Origin: Hyphomicrobiales bacterium
GTDB lineage: Bacteria; Pseudomonadota; Alphaproteobacteria; Rhizobiales; Xanthobacteraceae
Direction: 5' to 3'
Assembly: GCA_003169835.1 (NCBI GenBank)
Contig: PNAI01000055.1
Span: forward strand, 41,412 to 91,555
DNA: 50,144 nt
In this document: one piece after another, positions 48,232 to 50,144 of the stretch
Position numbering within the stretch: the first letter of the stretch is position 1
How the letters are laid out: every line of letters begins with the position of its first letter
Position numbers and translations under genes: made by a program
The notes under the pieces: model-generated
Told to the model about the DNA's origin: nothing
Database searches by the model: none
Seen by the model: only the letters and a program-made list of their open reading frames with translations

Positions 48232-48849
48232 ATGCGAATCGTGGACCTCGTTACTTTGCTGGGTTGCGCGACGACGCTGGTGTTGGTGCACGGCGCCGCG
48301 CAAACTGAGCGTAGCGGATTGCAGTCTCCGTCGACTTTTGACACTATTTCCGATCCCGCCACGCGGTCGCGCGCATTGTTCATCGAGGCAGCAAAGGTGA
48401 TTATGAGCCCACGTTGCATGAACTGCCATCCTTCCGGCGACCGGCCTACGCAAGGTAATGACATGCATCCGCATTTTCCGCCGGTCAGCCGTGGCGATAG
48501 TGGCGGCGGCGTAGCTGGCACGCCGTGTACTGCATGTCACACCGACCGCAATTACACTCTTCACGTTGAGGCGTCGTACCGAAGTATTCCCGGGAATGCG
48601 CGCTGGGGCTTGGCGCCGATCGAAATGGCATGGCAAGGCAAGCCCATTGGCGAGATCTGCCTCCAAATGAAGGACCCAAACCGCAATGGTGGCCGCGACT
48701 TATCTCTTTTGCATCGCCACGCCGCCAGCGATGATCTCATTGCTTGGGGCTGGGAGCCGGGTCTTGGGCGCGACTCCGCTCCCGGCACGCAAGATCTATT
48801 TGGCCAGTTGATCAAGGCGTGGATCGACAGCGGCGCGCAGTGTCCATAG
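48232..48849 (+). CDS. Secreted diheme cytochrome c-like protein ('isoquinoline 1-oxidoreductase subunit' type)
   Basis: A 205-residue exported protein. The leader MRIVDLVTLLGCATTLVLVH is followed by two heme c sites, CMNCH at 62-66 and CTACH at 99-103, then ALFIEAAKVI and MAWQGKPIGEICLQMKDP. This layout matches small proteins that databases often label as an isoquinoline 1-oxidoreductase subunit, probably because they accept electrons from IorAB-type enzymes. That fits the IorAB-like operon 17 kb away. The frame extends to 47998 but the ATG at 48232 gives the signal peptide. The GGA upstream is weak. Confidence 0.8.
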   Translation: MRIVDLVTLLGCATTLVLVHGAAQTERSGLQSPSTFDTISDPATRSRALFIEAAKVIMSPRCMNCHPSGDRPTQGNDMHPHFPPVSRGDSGGGVAGTPCTACHTDRNYTLHVEASYRSIPGNARWGLAPIEMAWQGKPIGEICLQMKDPNRNGGRDLSLLHRHAASDDLIAWGWEPGLGRDSAPGTQDLFGQLIKAWIDSGAQCP

Positions 48850-48874
48850 GCCTCGCTTAGGTAGGACTTGAACG

Positions 48875-49183
48875 ATGCGCACTCTCGCAATTTGCGGACT
48901 AGTGGGATTTCTAGTTTTGATAGCAAACCTGTCGTTTGGCGAGCCGGCTCCAGCTCCCAATTCCGACGAATCTCGTGAAAATAATTCAACCACTGCCGTT
49001 CAGAGGAAACGCGCAGACTGTCGGCAAGTTGGCACAAGCCAAGGATTGCGCGGGCCTGACTTGGTGGATTACGTTTCGGTTTGCGTTCAGGAGGCTCGAC
49101 TGGCCTGTTTGAAGCAAGCAGTTCAGCAAAAAATTCGAGGACCGGAACGCACTAATTTCATCAACAAATGCCTCGGATCTTAA
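48875..49183 (+). CDS. Small secreted protein with PsiF-like cysteine repeats
   Basis: A 102-residue exported protein. The leader MRTLAICGLVGFLVLIANLS is cleaved near FGEPAPAP. The mature part has two similar halves, CRQVGTSQGLRGPDLVDYV and CLKQAVQQKIRGPERTNFI, each followed by a second cysteine (SVC and NKC). This C..(G)LRG..R..F...C pattern resembles the PsiF repeat of phosphate-starvation proteins. TAGGAC precedes the ATG. It follows the cytochrome by 25 bp. Function is unknown. Confidence 0.65.
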   Translation: MRTLAICGLVGFLVLIANLSFGEPAPAPNSDESRENNSTTAVQRKRADCRQVGTSQGLRGPDLVDYVSVCVQEARLACLKQAVQQKIRGPERTNFINKCLGS

Positions 49184-49838
49184 AGGACGATTTTCTAAAC
49201 ACGTTCATTTTGCTCGTTGCTCTTACCGCATCTACTGGCGACTCTACCGGTCCAACAAGCGACGACCTTCGAACTGATAGTCAATTTGAAAAAGGCGTCA
49301 GCCCTTGGGCTTACAATCCCGCCAAACATACTCGTTCGCGCCGACCAGGTGATCGAATAATGATGCAGTTTTGCTGCGATGCATGAGTCCGCTTGTGGCA
49401 GATTGTGTTGCAAAAGTCCCAAATCGCGAGACGACAATTTTTCCGCTAGGAGATGAAGCTAGCTACTGTCGGCGATTAATGGTGCACCCATATCGTTACC
49501 GAAGGCGCTAGTGAGTTCATCGCGGTGCGATGAGGTCCCTCACATATTGAATCGAAAAACGCATCCATAGCCCAGAGAATTTTTGATCAGCTGTGCAAAA
49601 GACTTTTGCAACACAATCGGCACTTAGCGGACATGTCGATAGTGCCGACGAATGTCTGCTGTTGGGTTGATTGTGTTGCAAAACTATTTTGAGTGGTTTC
49701 GCGCGCAATAATGATTCAAAAATAGGCCTCATTGCGCAACGTTGATTCAAAAGGCTGTTTGTCTCGATTCAAATATTGCGCGCAAGCGGTCCCTCGCGGA
49801 ATTTTGCAACACAATCGGGTTAAGAGCGGACATGCACG
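49184..49838. repeat. Gene-free repeat mosaic with four GATTGTGTTGCAAAA ends
   Basis: No gene is supported between 49184 and 49838. Four copies of GATTGTGTTGCAAAA occur as two inverted pairs: 49401 (plus) with 49604 (minus), and 49669 (plus) with 49802 (minus). In the first pair the match extends to 18 bp. AGCGGACATG follows both minus-oriented copies at about 49627 and 49825. A further inverted GCGCGCAATA pair (near 49698 and 49774) and three (T/C)GATTCAAA words lie between the second pair. These resemble termini of decayed IS or MITE-like elements. Confidence 0.7.
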
Positions 49839-50114
49839 TCATCGCCAGCCATAACCCCGATTTGCCATGCAGCTTTTCATCACTTCAAACGCTGCGTTCT
49901 GTCTGTTGGCGGTATTGTCTTGAGGATTCGCGGTCAGCACCTTTTGCCGTTCGCCCTCACAAATGTTTCGATCCAACTAACCTTTCTTCAGGAGGGTTGG
50001 ATCCGCTTGCATTGATCGACCATCGGTGCGGTACCAAACCCCTTGCGGCTCGGGCAAAGGCGTGGTGCAGGCACTGAGCAAAAATACCAGCGTGAATTTA
50101 CCGATCGATTTCAT
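49839..50114 (-). pseudogene. Small lipoprotein gene with one in-frame TAG
   Basis: The ATG at 50114 has AGGAG 7 nt upstream. The first 45 codons give a lipoprotein leader (MKSIGKFTLVFLLSACTTP, with LLSAC lipobox) and VWYRTDGRSMQADP. A TAG at 49979-49977 then interrupts. The same frame continues LDRNICEGERQKVLTANP and ends VMKSCMANRGYGWR with TGA at 49841-49839. The DR.IC.GE and CM..RGY words match a Rhizobiales family of short lipoproteins, so a single nonsense change is likely. The end abuts the repeat mosaic and may itself be shortened. Confidence 0.65.
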
Positions 50115-50144
50115 CTGCGGCTCCTAGCATTACAGTTGCATTTT

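Noticed and set aside
49168..49386. 72-codon plus-strand frame after the PsiF-like gene
   Set aside because: Overlaps the preceding gene's end, has no ribosome-binding site and an incoherent composition next to the repeat mosaic.
49401..49816. Repeat array considered as CRISPR
   Set aside because: Copies alternate in orientation, spacing is irregular and no cas gene is near. Decayed transposon ends explain it better.

Overview
The window looks like chromosomal accessory DNA from a high-GC alphaproteobacterium of the order Rhizobiales, near Bradyrhizobium, Rhodopseudomonas or Pseudolabrys. This rests on codon use, the number of Tat-dependent and Bug-type solute-binding proteins, and intergenic palindromes I recognise from that group. 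No rRNA, tRNA, CRISPR array or intact transposase was seen. The left edge cuts a histidinol-dehydrogenase-family gene, and the right end is repeat-rich with a broken lipoprotein gene.

Layout. (1) 1-4.3 kb: HisD-like dehydrogenase and a Bug receptor on the minus strand, then a class III CoA-transferase and an atypical crotonase on the plus strand. (2) 4.3-11.6 kb: an FbpABC-type ABC importer with one ATPase, one fused double permease and four tandem paralogous binding proteins. (3) 11.6-15.7 kb: MmgE/PrpD protein, an SDR without the catalytic tyrosine, aldehyde dehydrogenase and a Rieske ferredoxin. (4) 15.7-23.4 kb: a molybdenum hydroxylase large subunit (minus), then a phthalate-dihydrodiol-dehydrogenase-like Gfo/Idh/MocA protein, a two-subunit ring-hydroxylating dioxygenase, an ACMSD-type amidohydrolase/decarboxylase and an Ldh-family dehydrogenase. 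(5) 23.4-28.3 kb: two coupled Gfo/Idh/MocA oxidoreductases, a two-subunit CoA-transferase-like enzyme and a divergent MTHFR-like protein. (6) 28.4-33.7 kb: periplasmic IorB/IorA-type molybdenum hydroxylase, CobW GTPase and an LVIVD-repeat protein with a histone-like Lys/Ala tail. (7) 34-41.6 kb: a NitT/TauT-type ABC importer whose parts are separated by two Bug receptors and a SoxC-type sulfite/sulfane dehydrogenase with a small cytochrome c. (8) 41.9-50.1 kb: MetE-like protein, homoserine-dehydrogenase-like protein with SAF domain, another binding protein, a methyltransferase broken by a palindromic insertion, a GFA protein, a diheme cytochrome, small secreted proteins and repeats.

Taken together the locus is best read as uptake and catabolism of one or several aromatic or alicyclic carboxylates or sulfonates. 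Many periplasmic receptors feed ABC and TTT systems. Molybdenum hydroxylases and a ring dioxygenase oxidise the substrate, Gfo/SDR/Ldh/ALDH enzymes dehydrogenate it, and CoA-transferases with crotonase and MmgE/PrpD suggest a CoA-linked lower pathway. The sulfonate-type transporter beside SoxC plus cytochrome c raises the possibility that sulfite is released and oxidised. The substrate cannot be named from sequence alone. No ring-cleavage dioxygenase, dioxygenase reductase, TctA/TctB membrane subunits or transcriptional regulator were found in the window.
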